Shown here one piece after another: positions 7,647 to 15,660 of a stretch of DNA of 15,713 nt. The notes below the pieces were generated by a model. It was not told the DNA's origin. It did no database searches and worked only from the letters and a program-made list of their open reading frames with translations. Each line of letters starts with the position of its first letter. Position 1 is the stretch's first letter. The position numbers and the translations under genes were made by a program. Source of the DNA: Zelonia costaricensis (taxonomy: Eukaryota > Euglenozoa > Kinetoplastea > Trypanosomatida > Trypanosomatidae). The stretch covers positions 1 through 15,713 of the forward strand of contig JASAOO010002978.1 of NCBI GenBank assembly GCA_030849075.1, in the 5' to 3' direction.

Positions 7647-8768
7647 TCACCGGACCTCTCCGCGCCCCAGTGGCTCCCCTCCGTGGTGTACGTGTAGGGG
7701 CAGCTGCCAGTACATGGGCAAGTGTCCGAGCCCCCGCAGGGCATCGTTGCAGCGAGAAAAACAGTGGCAGCCAAACCACCCGCGGCTGGCACTCAGCGGG
7801 GAGGGGTGCACGCTCTCGAGTACCACGTGCCGCGTCGTGTCGATGAGTTTCTTCTTCTGCTGGGCGTAGCCGCCCCACAGGAGAAACACGAGCCGGTTCG
7901 GGTGGTGCCGCGACAGGTGCGCAATCACGGCGTCCGTGAAGACTGCCCACCCGCTCGTCTTGCTGTGCGAGTTGGCCTTGTGTGCCTCGACTGTCAGCGT
8001 GGCGTTCAGCAGCAGCATGCCCTGCTCGCTCCAGCTCTGCAGAAAGCCATGCCGCGGCGCCTCGAAGCCTGCAATGTCTGTGGTGAGCTCCTTGTACATG
8101 TTCCGCAGACTAGGCGGCAGCGACACGCCTGGCATCACGGAGAAACACAGGCCGTGTGCCTGATGCAGGTCGTGGTACGGGTCCTGGCCAATCAGCACCA
8201 CCTTCAGCTCACGAAAGGGGCAACTGTTGAAGGCGTTGAAGATGTCGCCTCGAGGGGGCAGGATCGTCTTACCGGCTGCCAGCTCCGCGTCGAGGAACTT
8301 CTCAATGCGAGCGAAGGCGCCGCCCTGCCACGAGTCCGCCGTGATGGGAGCCAGGAAGGTGCGCCACTCAGCGCTTGTCAGCAGACCTGAAAGCCACCGG
8401 CCGCTGCCGCTGCCACTGCTCGTCACCGACGCCGCTGCGGCCGCCGCACGCGAGGCGCGGCCGCTCACAGTGCCGCTGCCGTCGACGCCCCTGCAGCTGT
8501 CCCCCGGATCGCTGGCGCTCTCGATGTCGCCGTCGCAGACCATCACGACGCGATCGCTGGAGAGGCTGCGACTTCGTTTAAGCCTGATCCGGGTCGCTTT
8601 AGGCGGGGGTGCGTCGCCGGGTGGCGGCGTGGCGAGGTGTGGCGGCGCTGGTGGCACCGCGGAAGGCGCATTCAAGCCGGTGGACGCGCTTGACGTGCTG
8701 GCAACGCCGCCGCCTTTGCTGACGCTGCTGCCACCCTTTCGCGCAAAATCAAAGAGTGTCTTCTGCAT
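7647..8768 (-). CDS. UNG: Uracil-DNA glycosylase (UNG, family 1)
   Basis: This 373-residue enzyme removes uracil from DNA and starts base excision repair. The catalytic domain spans about 124-357. The water-activating motif GQDPYH lies at 194-199 (catalytic Asp196; Tyr198 guards against thymine). The uracil-binding segment LLLNATLTV is at 252-260 (Asn255), and the leucine-loop motif HPSPLS at 321-326 (His321). [10 protein letters not shown] and LVFLLWG are also family-typical. The N-terminal 120 residues are low-complexity. They open with QKTLFDFA (2-8), a PCNA-interacting (PIP) type box like that of nuclear human UNG2, followed by a basic stretch (RIRLKRSRS, 60-68) that may be a nuclear signal. 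All key residues are present, so I expect an active nuclear enzyme. About 16 residues extend past the usual WQLP-like end. The start is the first ATG after a 312-nt ATG-free leader. Confidence 0.97.
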   Translation of the reverse strand: MQKTLFDFARKGGSSVSKGGGVASTSSASTGLNAPSAVPPAPPHLATPPPGDAPPPKATRIRLKRSRSLSSDRVVMVCDGDIESASDPGDSCRGVDGSGTVSGRASRAAAAAASVTSSGSGSGRWLSGLLTSAEWRTFLAPITADSWQGGAFARIEKFLDAELAAGKTILPPRGDIFNAFNSCPFRELKVVLIGQDPYHDLHQAHGLCFSVMPGVSLPPSLRNMYKELTTDIAGFEAPRHGFLQSWSEQGMLLLNATLTVEAHKANSHSKTSGWAVFTDAVIAHLSRHHPNRLVFLLWGGYAQQKKKLIDTTRHVVLESVHPSPLSASRGWFGCHCFSRCNDALRGLGHLPMYWQLPLHVHHGGEPLGRGEVR

Positions 8769-8980
8769 CAGCGCTCAGGCGGTTTGCGCAGTCGGAGCGA
8801 TGACTGCAGTGTCCGCGGATGATGTCAAGAGTCTATGTGGGTTTGTGTATGTTAATGTGTGTATGTGTGTTCGATGCGGCGAGACGCAGCACCAGGGTCT
8901 TCTCCCTGTGTGTTGAAATGTCCTTTTTGAACCTGTGCTCCCGAGATCAAGAGCAGGCGCGGGAGATCGATGTCGTTAAA

Positions 8981-9012
8981 CTAAAACAAATCAGAGATTG
9001 TCTTGGCTCTAG
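8981..9012 (-). promoter_or_regulatory. Weak candidate SL acceptor for UNG
   Basis: The minus strand reads ATTTGTTTTAG with AG at 8982-8981, which would give a 5' UTR of about 212 nt. The pyrimidine tract is short. Other AGs nearer the start (CTGCAG, ACATAG) lie behind CA-rich rather than pyrimidine-rich sequence, so the true site is uncertain. Confidence 0.25.
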
Positions 9013-9212
9013 CGTGGCAGCCGGTGTTCCCAAAGGTGCAGCGAGCAGAAGTGGGGGAGATGTCAAGCGGAACTCAAGTGCATGTGTGTCCCTCTCTTTG
9101 CTTGTTTGTTCTTCATCAGCTGCACCGCACGGCACGCGAGTTGGCCCAGTGGGAGAAAGAGGCAAGTGCAGGCATAGTTGCAGCTCACACACCTGCAACA
9201 ACTTCCTGGCGG

Positions 9213-9227
9213 CACACACACACACAC
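9213..9227. repeat. Short (CA)7 array
   Basis: A CA array followed by GCACGCAC. It reads as (GU)n on the transcript and is complementary to the TG array at 9699-9720. Confidence 0.85.
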
Positions 9228-9259
9228 GCACGCACCGTCACCACGTCGATGCTCGTCGC

Positions 9260-9300
9260 TTTTTTTTTGTTTGTTTGTTTGTTGTTGTTGTTGTTTTTTT
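9260..9300. repeat. T-rich (TTTG)n(TTG)n tract
   Basis: Nine T residues, then GTTT units, then GTT units, then seven T residues. On the minus-strand transcript this is an A-rich CAA/CAAA tract, which should be single-stranded in RNA. It lies in the probable 3' UTR of the BTB gene. Confidence 0.9.
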
Positions 9301-9698
9301 GCGTTGCGTGTTTGTGCGTCCTTCCGCATCCGCACACGTGGGGGCGGGGGGTGGGGTGGCGCGCGTGTGCGGCTGTTGGCACGCAGCCGACGAAGGGGCA
9401 CCAACACCGGTACGCAGCGGCGCAGGTGTGTCCAGTGGGAGCAGCGGCGGTGTTTTCCGGAGGTGTGGGGTGGGAGGGTGGCCACGCAGAGGGGAGGGGG
9501 GGCCACGGAGTTGTGGAGCTCATACTCCTGGCCCCCCTCCACCCCACAGCCTTCTCCTCCTCCATGTACCCGTGCCCTTCCACGACCGCTGCGGCTGCCC
9601 CGCACTCGCTCGCAGCCCATGCGAGCGGCTCGCGTGGGCGCCGTCGACGGCACCTCCCTCCCTGCCGCCCTCACCCCGCTAGGAGTGGGTTTGGTGTT

Positions 9699-9720
9699 TG
9701 TGTGTGTGTGTGCGTGTGTG
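9699..9720. repeat. (TG)7 CG (TG)3 array after the BTB-gene stop codon
   Basis: On the transcript this is a (CA)n tract starting about 19 nt after the stop codon at 9740-9742. It is inverted relative to the CA array at 9213-9227. Confidence 0.88.
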
Positions 9721-9739
9721 CACCAGGTGCTCGTGTGCA

Positions 9740-10546
9740 TCACATCTGGCCAGGCAGCATGAGCAGCACACGCCCACGGTCCTCGTCCCAGTGCTGGATG
9801 GCGTAGCCGTACGCAGACAGAAGCACCGTCACGAGCTGGTCCAGGTCCTGCAGCACCTGGGCTTCCCGGAACGTAACTACAGCCCGCGGCGAGCTTGCCG
9901 CCTTCGCCGGCTCCACGCGTAGCCCAGGCAGTGGAGGGACGATGCGAATGCTCGCACACGGGTCAAGACCCGCAGGAACGGGCTGCGAGACCACCACCGC
10001 GGGGGTGGCAGCTGGACTCGCCGGCTGCGACGTCGACGCCTTCGCCGGCGGCGTGGCCGGGGTACTCGTGCGAGGGGGCGGTGAGGCGGCTGTCGCAGTC
10101 ACTGCGTCGGGGGAGGGGGGGATCGGTGCGGTGGACCAGCTCACGTACACGCCGTGCGGCAGCTCCCGCCGGAAGACGCAGCGCTGGTAGTCGAAGCGGT
10201 CGAGTATCGCCTTCTCCAGCTCCGCGAGGGCGTAGTAGCGTACCTCCTGCAGCAGCATGTCCCACTCGCTGAAGCCGTCCGGCACCGTCAGCCGGCCATC
10301 GCGCAGGTAGTGCAGAACGTAGCGGAACATCGCCCCATCGCGATCGATGAGGAAACTGCCGTCCTCGCAGCGGTGGGCGCGGCCCGTGAGAACGGGGCCG
10401 AACACTGGGTGGTCCTTCAGCGAACGCAGCGTGTGCCGACGCGTGGTGTACAAGGTGCCGCCCACGTTGAGGTGGATGTGGCGGGCCCACTCCCCTGTCA
10501 CGTCCACGCCGATGTTGTTCTGCAGCCACGTCACCGCAGCCGACAT
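9740..10546 (-). CDS. BTB/POZ T1-domain (KCTD-like) protein
   Basis: This 268-residue protein has a potassium-channel-tetramerisation type BTB domain at about 23-118. It shows the hallmark HLNVGGTLYTTRRHTL (24-39), then HPVFGPVLTG, DGSFLIDRDGAMFRYVLHYLRDG (62-84) and EVRYYALAELE (101-111). There are no transmembrane segments, so it is a soluble KCTD-like protein rather than a channel. In other eukaryotes such proteins oligomerise and often serve as cullin-3 adaptors, but no partner can be inferred here. A Pro/Ala/Ser/Thr linker (about 140-195) joins a conserved-looking C-terminal domain (about 197-268) that I do not recognise. The start is the ATG just before the BTB domain; the frame stays open 137 codons further to an ATG at 10957, but that extension translates a polypyrimidine tract and is unlikely to be protein. 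Confidence 0.87.
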   Translation of the reverse strand: MSAAVTWLQNNIGVDVTGEWARHIHLNVGGTLYTTRRHTLRSLKDHPVFGPVLTGRAHRCEDGSFLIDRDGAMFRYVLHYLRDGRLTVPDGFSEWDMLLQEVRYYALAELEKAILDRFDYQRCVFRRELPHGVYVSWSTAPIPPSPDAVTATAASPPPRTSTPATPPAKASTSQPASPAATPAVVVSQPVPAGLDPCASIRIVPPLPGLRVEPAKAASSPRAVVTFREAQVLQDLDQLVTVLLSAYGYAIQHWDEDRGRVLLMLPGQM

Positions 10547-10709
10547 GGGCACCGCAAGCACACTCGCCGTATACACACACAAACCACACACGAGAAGCAG
10601 ATGACCAAGAGCGGAAGGAAAGCACGAATGGAGAATGGGAAGCGAGAAGAGGCAGGAGGGGCCCAGCACCTGTCCGGGCTTGTCTCCACTCCCTGTGGTG
10701 CAGCTCCAG

Positions 10710-10760
10710 CTCGATTGTAGAGCCGCGATTTGAAAAAAAAAAAGAGAAAGGAAAGATGGA
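10710..10760 (-). promoter_or_regulatory. Predicted SL acceptor for the BTB-domain gene
   Basis: The minus strand carries a strong pyrimidine tract, CTTTCTC followed by eleven T and a C (about 10755-10731). The first AG after it is at 10711-10710 (ATCGAG). This would give a 5' UTR of about 163 nt with no upstream ATG, and it argues against the longer N-terminal reading of the gene. Confidence 0.55.
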
Positions 10761-11245
10761 GACGACCCGTTCGCGTGCCCCTTTTCTTCCTTTTTCCGTT
10801 TCTCCTGCCCTGCGTGTCTGGGTGTGGCTGTGCTGTGCAGCGTTGAGTCCGCGAGGTTGGGGCAGAAGGGTTTGTGTGTGCGTGTGTCGTGTAGGGGGGG
10901 AGGGGGGCGCGAACGCCGATCAAACAACGTGGAGAGACAGAAAAGAAGCGTTGACATAGCACTTTTTTTTGTTTTCTATGGGGAAAAGAAGAAGCGGAAG
11001 CAGATGCGCGCCACGCACGAGGGGGGTCTGCGAAAAGTAAAGGCGCACGGCAGTGCACCGTGCGGTGCGCGCCTGATGACACGGCACCGAGGTGGATGAG
11101 GGGGGGGGAGAAGCGCGCGCTCGTATGCAAACACAGCTGCAACAAGGAGGCGTCCCGTAGAAGCCGGCTGACATAGCGAGTTGCGCACGTGTTCAAGCTT
11201 GTGCGATTGCGTTTGACGTGATGACGGAAAAGAAAAGTGGTGCGC

Positions 11246-11279
11246 CGCCTCCGTCGCTGGAGGAGATGCGTCGGAGGCG
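11246..11279. repeat. 8-bp perfect inverted repeat with 18-nt loop
   Basis: CGCCTCCG (11246-11253) and CGGAGGCG (11272-11279) are perfect reverse complements, able to form a GC-rich hairpin in the 3' region of the PPR-like gene. A repeat this short can occur by chance in GC-rich DNA. Confidence 0.5.
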
Positions 11280-11495
11280 TGCGGTTCAATTCGGGTAAGG
11301 TGCACGTCGCGCGCGGCGCCCATTTTCGGTGCTTCCAGCGCACAACCGACGGCGAGCCAACGCCACACGCGCCGCTCTCCCCCTTGCGCACGCCATCAAA
11401 GCAAAGAAGGGCGCCCCCGGCCAGCTGCGCGAGCCTCGTACGCACCTGTCAAGCACGTCCACGTAGACGGCGTAGCGCCGCGCCGTGAAGCCACA

Positions 11496-12686
11496 TCAGA
11501 AGCGCCGCCGCTGTCGGCGCAGGATTTGGGTCGACCACACCGCGATCAGCGCGGCGTACGAGGCGGTGATCTCCTCCTTCTCCACGGGCGGCAACCGATT
11601 CAGCACCTCCGAAGCGAGGCCCTCCTTGCCCGACTGCTCCAGCGTCGCGATCAGCGTGGCGTAGCTCACGACGTCGGGCGGTGGCGGCAGCGACCGCAGC
11701 GCAGCTTCTGCAGCGGCGGCACCGCCCTCGTCTGTGGCAGCAGCAGCAGCGCCCACACACACCTCCGCACCGTCGCCGCCCTCTTCCGCGGACTTCCATC
11801 CCTGCAGCGGGTTGGGCCCCATCGCCCGCACCACCTCGAGCGCCCCGCGCCAGTCCAGCGCCGACTCGCACCCGCGCAGGCACACGTTGAAGGCCGCCAC
11901 GGGCACTTCCGCGGCCGGCAGCGGGCAGCGCGACGTCACGAACGCAAACGCGACACGCCAGCTCGGTGCCACAGCTGACGGCGACTCAGACTGGGGGGAA
12001 GAGGAGGGCGGCGGTGGCGTGCGCTGCGCAAGCAGCTCCACGACATGCGTGAAGGCACCCGGGTGGGTGGGGGCGAAGTACGTCCCGATCCGCTCCACGA
12101 GAGCCCACTGGTCTGCGTCGGCGCACATGTTCAGCAGCGAAATAACCTGCGAGGTGTTGGGGCTGATGCCAGCGGTAGCGGTGGGGAGAGCCGGGGAAGC
12201 GGACGGCGGGGCGGAGGTCGCCGCGGGGGACGCCGCGCCGGCGTCCTCGGCCGTCGCTGCCGCCGTGAGGGCGGGCGTGGCGGTGGCATCCACGAAGGCA
12301 CGCAAGCCGCCTTCCCAATCCCCCGTCCGACGCGCCGCCTGCAGGTAGGTGGTGAGGTCTGCGCTGTTGCGCACCAGGTGGCCGCTGGGGTGGATGCTGA
12401 GCCGGCCAGCACGCCGCTTCGCCTCGTCCCGCTCCATCAACTCGAAGAAGTTGAGCTTCCCGTGGCCGGCCGCGGCAGCTGACGAGCGCCCGCCACTCGC
12501 ACTGCTGCGGCCGGTGTTGCCGCCCCAAGGGCTGGACCAAGTGCGGGTGGCGCCTGCCTCGTCAAGAGACGGCACAGCGCCGGCTGCAGCAGGGCCATTG
12601 AGAAGCCGAGAGACCTGCTGCTGGGTGCGCTGCCGGGGCAGCCGCATCGAACGCGCCAGCACCTGCTCCAGCGTAAGGGGTGGCAT
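11496..12686 (-). CDS. PPR-like (pentatricopeptide repeat) protein, probably mitochondrial
   Basis: This 396-residue protein has degenerate helical repeats of PPR type. The clearest is PDVVSYATLIATLEQSGKEG (337-356), continuing to VLNRLP near 366. A second starts near 372 (EITASYAALIAVWS). An earlier one spans about 262-290 (VAAFNVCLRGCESALDWRGA), with likely repeats at about 110-133 and 178-205. Ala/Pro/Ser-rich inserts (about 134-175, 222-240, 300-335) separate them. The N-terminus (LARSMRLPRQR, 10-20) is arginine-rich and acid-poor, compatible with mitochondrial import. PPR proteins bind RNA in organelles; trypanosomatids have many in mitochondrial ribosome and RNA-processing complexes, but I cannot name a target. 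The protein ends in a basic RRQRRRF tail midway through what would be a repeat, which may be its natural end. Other helical-repeat families (TPR-like) are possible. Confidence 0.72.
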   Translation of the reverse strand: MPPLTLEQVLARSMRLPRQRTQQQVSRLLNGPAAAGAVPSLDEAGATRTWSSPWGGNTGRSSASGGRSSAAAAGHGKLNFFELMERDEAKRRAGRLSIHPSGHLVRNSADLTTYLQAARRTGDWEGGLRAFVDATATPALTAAATAEDAGAASPAATSAPPSASPALPTATAGISPNTSQVISLLNMCADADQWALVERIGTYFAPTHPGAFTHVVELLAQRTPPPPSSSPQSESPSAVAPSWRVAFAFVTSRCPLPAAEVPVAAFNVCLRGCESALDWRGALEVVRAMGPNPLQGWKSAEEGGDGAEVCVGAAAAATDEGGAAAAEAALRSLPPPPDVVSYATLIATLEQSGKEGLASEVLNRLPPVEKEEITASYAALIAVWSTQILRRQRRRF

Positions 12687-12889
12687 TGTGCTGGACCTAC
12701 ACTACCGCGACACAAGCGCACGTGTTCAAGTGTCTTTATAGATAGGTATAAGTGTGTGTGTGTGTTTCCCCAGGGAGGAAGCTGTATCGATAAACCTCAA
12801 GCACGTGGCGCCCAAGATGCTCCAGCAGACAGTCAATCGCGCGCGATAAAAAGAAAAACGGCTAAGCTGTTTCGCTAGCGAGAAAGTTC
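12687..12889 (-). other. Leader region of the PPR-like gene
   Basis: The sense strand has no ATG for 203 nt upstream of the start; the first is at 12890-12892. It contains a short GT array near 12750-12766 and the candidate acceptor at 12820. I infer 5' UTR and splice signals. Confidence 0.45.
12820..12860 (-). promoter_or_regulatory. Predicted SL acceptor for the PPR-like gene
   Basis: The minus strand reads GTTTTTCTTTTTATCG (about 12859-12844), and the first AG after it is at 12821-12820 (GCTGGAG). The 5' UTR would be about 133 nt and free of ATG. AGs nearer the start, such as GTCCAG, lack a pyrimidine tract. Confidence 0.42.
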
Positions 12890-13552
12890 CATGTCAGGGG
12901 GAGGGGGCCAGAAACGGCGTGCGGAGTACGACGGTGTGGTTGTGGGTAGTGGGGCATGGGGAGGGGGGGGGGGTTGGAGTGCCATGAGCACAGTCATGGG
13001 CAGAGAGTGAGCAGCGAGCCAGGAACGGACACACGTCGGTGAAAGGGAAAAGAGAGAGTTCGACAACAACATCGCGCGAGGTCGACACGAAGGGCGAGGC
13101 GATCGCAGCACTCCACCAAGATGAAACTTAGTCGTGTGCCGTTGCTGGCGCTGCCTCGGCTCACGCCCTTCTCTCCTGCTTCTCAACTCTCCGTGCCGGT
13201 GTCGAGCGTCTTTGGAGTCCTGCAAAGACGCAGAATTGAGCAGCTGCGCGTCCGTGGCGAGCGGAGGGCGACGGCTGAGTCGATGTGCGCGACACTGGCC
13301 GTCTCAGACGCGGGAGGAGGACCTGCGCAAACGTCGCATCCACGCCTGCACTCCTCCGATCCGGTCCCCCACCGCACCTCCCCCACACACACACACACGC
13401 CCCGTCTTGCCTCAACTGCCAGCACTCCCCGTGGCCCACCACAAACACCTCAAGCACCTGCACTCCACAGGAGAGAGAGAGTGAGAGAGTCGGTCGAGCA
13501 TTCGCACGAGGACTCTCCCGCTCTCCACGGCAATGCCAACAGATGTATGCCA

Positions 13553-13595
13553 TATTCTTCTTTTGCTTTTTGTTTCGTTTTTTTCTTTCCGCTAG
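13553..13595 (+). promoter_or_regulatory. Plus-strand polypyrimidine tract with AG
   Basis: A plus-strand T/C tract (TTTTGCTTTTTGTTTCG, TTTTTTTCTTTCC) ends in GCTAG with AG at 13594-13595. It has the form of a trans-splice acceptor opposite in direction to every gene in the window. No plus-strand gene follows it within the window. Confidence 0.3.
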
Positions 13596-14088
13596 TCATC
13601 GTCGTGTGCACTTCCGGGTGGACCTACGGACCACGCGAGGGCTAGTTGGGCACAGTCGGGTCTACACACACACGCATACATACATGCACATCAGCGCATA
13701 ACAAAGGAGAGAGTGTGCCGAATTTCTCTTTCTTCTTTTTTTTTTTGCGCGCTCGGGATTGTTGGTGGTGCCTTGAAACACATCAGCAAGAGAAACTGTC
13801 CGTCGCGGCCACGTTGCGTGGTGTGTCCTACACGCGCGAGACTGGGCACCACAGAAATGCAGAGAGAGGGCCGCCTTGTAATGCAGGGAGGGTGGGCTGC
13901 TCGTTGCCGTCATTAACGTGGCCTCCCCACCCCACCCCACCCCACACCCTCGCGCACACATACGCACTGTGGTAGACTATCACCCCCGCTCTCCTCCCGC
14001 CTCAGAGCCTCCTCACACTTCCCCACTTCACGCTCGCTTGTCCTCGCTCAACCGCAAAGAAAGAAAAAAAGAAGAAGCAAAGCACATT

Positions 14089-14111
14089 CACACGCACACA
14101 CACACACACAC
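14089..14111. repeat. (CA)n array
   Basis: A CA array with one G interruption, followed by further CA-rich sequence to about 14139. Confidence 0.85.
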
Positions 14112-14655
14112 GGACAGACACACAAGCACAGACGCACACCTCGGCCAGCATGCACCCCTCACCCCTAATACCCCTCATGTGCAGAGCACATGCGAGAATG
14201 GGGGGGGGAGATGTGCGCTGTTTGAAATTGCCACGGCAGGCGCACAGCGCAGTCGGGGATTAGGAGCGACGCCAGACGCACCCGAGAGAAAGCAAGACAG
14301 CGAAGACGAGGCGAGCGCGCAAGCAACGTTATCGTATAAGAGCCCTAAGTGGCGCGTTGAGGCGGGGGGAAGGGGGGAGAGAAAGCGGGGTAGAAAAGGA
14401 GGGAGGACGCGAGGAGGGGTGAGCGGCACGGACACCCATAAGCACACGCGCACACATGAACGCCACACTGGCATTCATCCGTGTTCAGCCACGAGGGCGG
14501 GGGGGAGGAAAACTCAGGGAGACGTAGTAAGTGGCAGGCAGGGGTGTTACGTGGAGAAGGGGGAAAGAGCCACCGACACACACACACACCAGAGGTGGAC
14601 GTGGACACGCAAAGAAAAGCGCAGCATCGTTTTATTGGCGAAGCAACTCGTTTGA

Positions 14656-14734
14656 GTTTTTTTGTCCTTCTTTCTCTTACTTGCCTTCTCCACCGTCCAT
14701 CCCCACCCTCACCCACCCCCCTCACCCACCGCAG
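14656..14734 (+). promoter_or_regulatory. Long plus-strand polypyrimidine tract ending in CAG
   Basis: About 75 nt of T- then C-rich sequence on the plus strand runs to CACCGCAG with AG at 14733-14734. It is one of the longest pyrimidine tracts in the window and would suit plus-strand trans-splicing, yet no plus-strand coding frame follows before the window ends. Confidence 0.3.
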
Positions 14735-14760
14735 AGTCGCCGCATTGCTGCTTGCTCAGG

Positions 14761-14820
14761 GCAGGCGGGGAGGGGTGGAGCGAGGGAGGGGGGGAGGGGG
14801 GGAGGGGGCGGACGGGGGTG
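14761..14820 (+). repeat. G-rich tract, G-quadruplex-capable
   Basis: Many runs of three to seven G separated by one to a few bases within 60 nt meet the G-quadruplex pattern. A similar G-rich stretch follows at about 14911-14942. Confidence 0.8.
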
Positions 14821-15063
14821 TGAGATGGGCCACGCACAGCGAAAGAGAGAGATGGGGGAAGGGAGCCGTCACACGCGACACGGCATCGAGCAACGTCGAG
14901 GCGGGAGACTGTGGGGAAGAGGGGGGGAGGGGGCGAGGGAGGAGGACAAGATGGAAATCGACTAAGGTAAGAGCGCCGCGCGAGACGGCGAGGTAAAGGA
15001 CAGGCGCAAATAGAAAACAGGAAAAGGAAGGAAGGGTGACACGCCCACCCGCTACGCCGGCTC

Positions 15064-15068
<5 letters not shown>

Positions 15069-15097
<29 letters not shown>
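15069..15097. repeat. (GT)14 microsatellite
   Basis: An essentially perfect GT array of 29 nt, followed by more GTGCGTGCGCG, an alternating purine/pyrimidine run. Confidence 0.95.
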
Positions 15098-15098
<1 letters not shown>

Positions 15099-15621
15099 AT
15101 GTGCGTGCGCGTGATTTGCGTAAGGGGGGAGGGGCGGAGGAGGCAGCAGGGCATGGCGGCTGGGAGGAGAAAGCGACCTTGGACGCGTATCAGCTCGGTG
15201 GGGTAACGCCGTGCCCTGTATCCCCCACCCCCCACCCCCCCCCCGACACTCCAGTCTGTGTGGGGACCGCAATGTCCCTCGCCACTCCCCCCCCCCTCAT
15301 CTGGTGTGTACGGAATCACGCGGCTTCACCAAAGAGCGGAGGAGGGACGAGGGGCGCGCGAGATACCGAGACGACAATGAACAGGGCGGTGGCACGGCTC
15401 GGCTAGGCAGAGAGGCGGGAGACCAGAGCACGCCATCACACACAGATACACACACACACACACGACAGCCCCCCACCCCCACTGACCATGCAGACGATTG
15501 GGGAGGACAGGCGTATTGATGGTCATGATGAAGACGAGAGCGTGCACGAGGGAGGACGAGCGTGACACGAGGGAGGGGGAGGGGTCAAGGAGGAGCTCGC
15601 AAGTGCAGTCACAGCGCAGCA

Positions 15622-15660
15622 CTCGATGGAAAGAGAAGACAGCAAAGAAAAAAAAAAAAG
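15622..15660 (-). promoter_or_regulatory. Minus-strand polypyrimidine tract with AG
   Basis: The minus strand has a run of about 12 T, then CTTTGCTGTCTTCTCTTTCC, and the first AG at 15623-15622 (ATCGAG). This is a good acceptor by sequence, but only a 66-codon repeat-containing frame (15526 to 15326) follows it. Confidence 0.35.

Larger units (their letters stand above)
8769..9739 (-). other. Intergenic: BTB-gene 3' UTR and UNG leader
   Basis: No gene. Positions 8769-9080 have no sense-strand ATG while the plus strand has ten or more, so this is probably UNG leader. Positions about 9081-9739 probably form the 3' UTR of the BTB-domain gene. They hold a CA array (9213-9227), a T-rich TTTG/TTG tract (9260-9300) and a TG array (9699-9720), described separately. 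Confidence 0.4.
10547..11495 (-). other. Intergenic: PPR-gene 3' UTR and BTB-gene leader
   Basis: No confident gene. The sense strand has no ATG from 10547 to 10954, and this part holds the clearest acceptor in the window. Positions about 10955-11495 probably form the 3' region of the PPR-like gene. It includes a plus-strand T run (10963-10978), a short perfect inverted repeat (11246-11279) and a 25-codon plus-strand frame (11221-11298) discussed as a finding. Confidence 0.4.

Noticed and set aside
7722..8390. 222-codon plus-strand frame
   Set aside because: Antisense shadow of the UNG catalytic domain, with no recognisable domain of its own.
10547..10957. 137-codon N-terminal extension of the BTB-domain gene to an ATG at 10957
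   Set aside because: It would translate the strong pyrimidine tract and predicted acceptor at 10710-10760; the extension is low-complexity and the domain starts just after the nearer ATG.
13121..13645. 174-codon plus-strand frame starting MKLSRVPLLALP, superficially like a signal peptide
   Set aside because: The remainder translates CA repeats, GA repeats and a polypyrimidine tract, with no domain and no conserved-looking core. It is opposite to all recognised genes.
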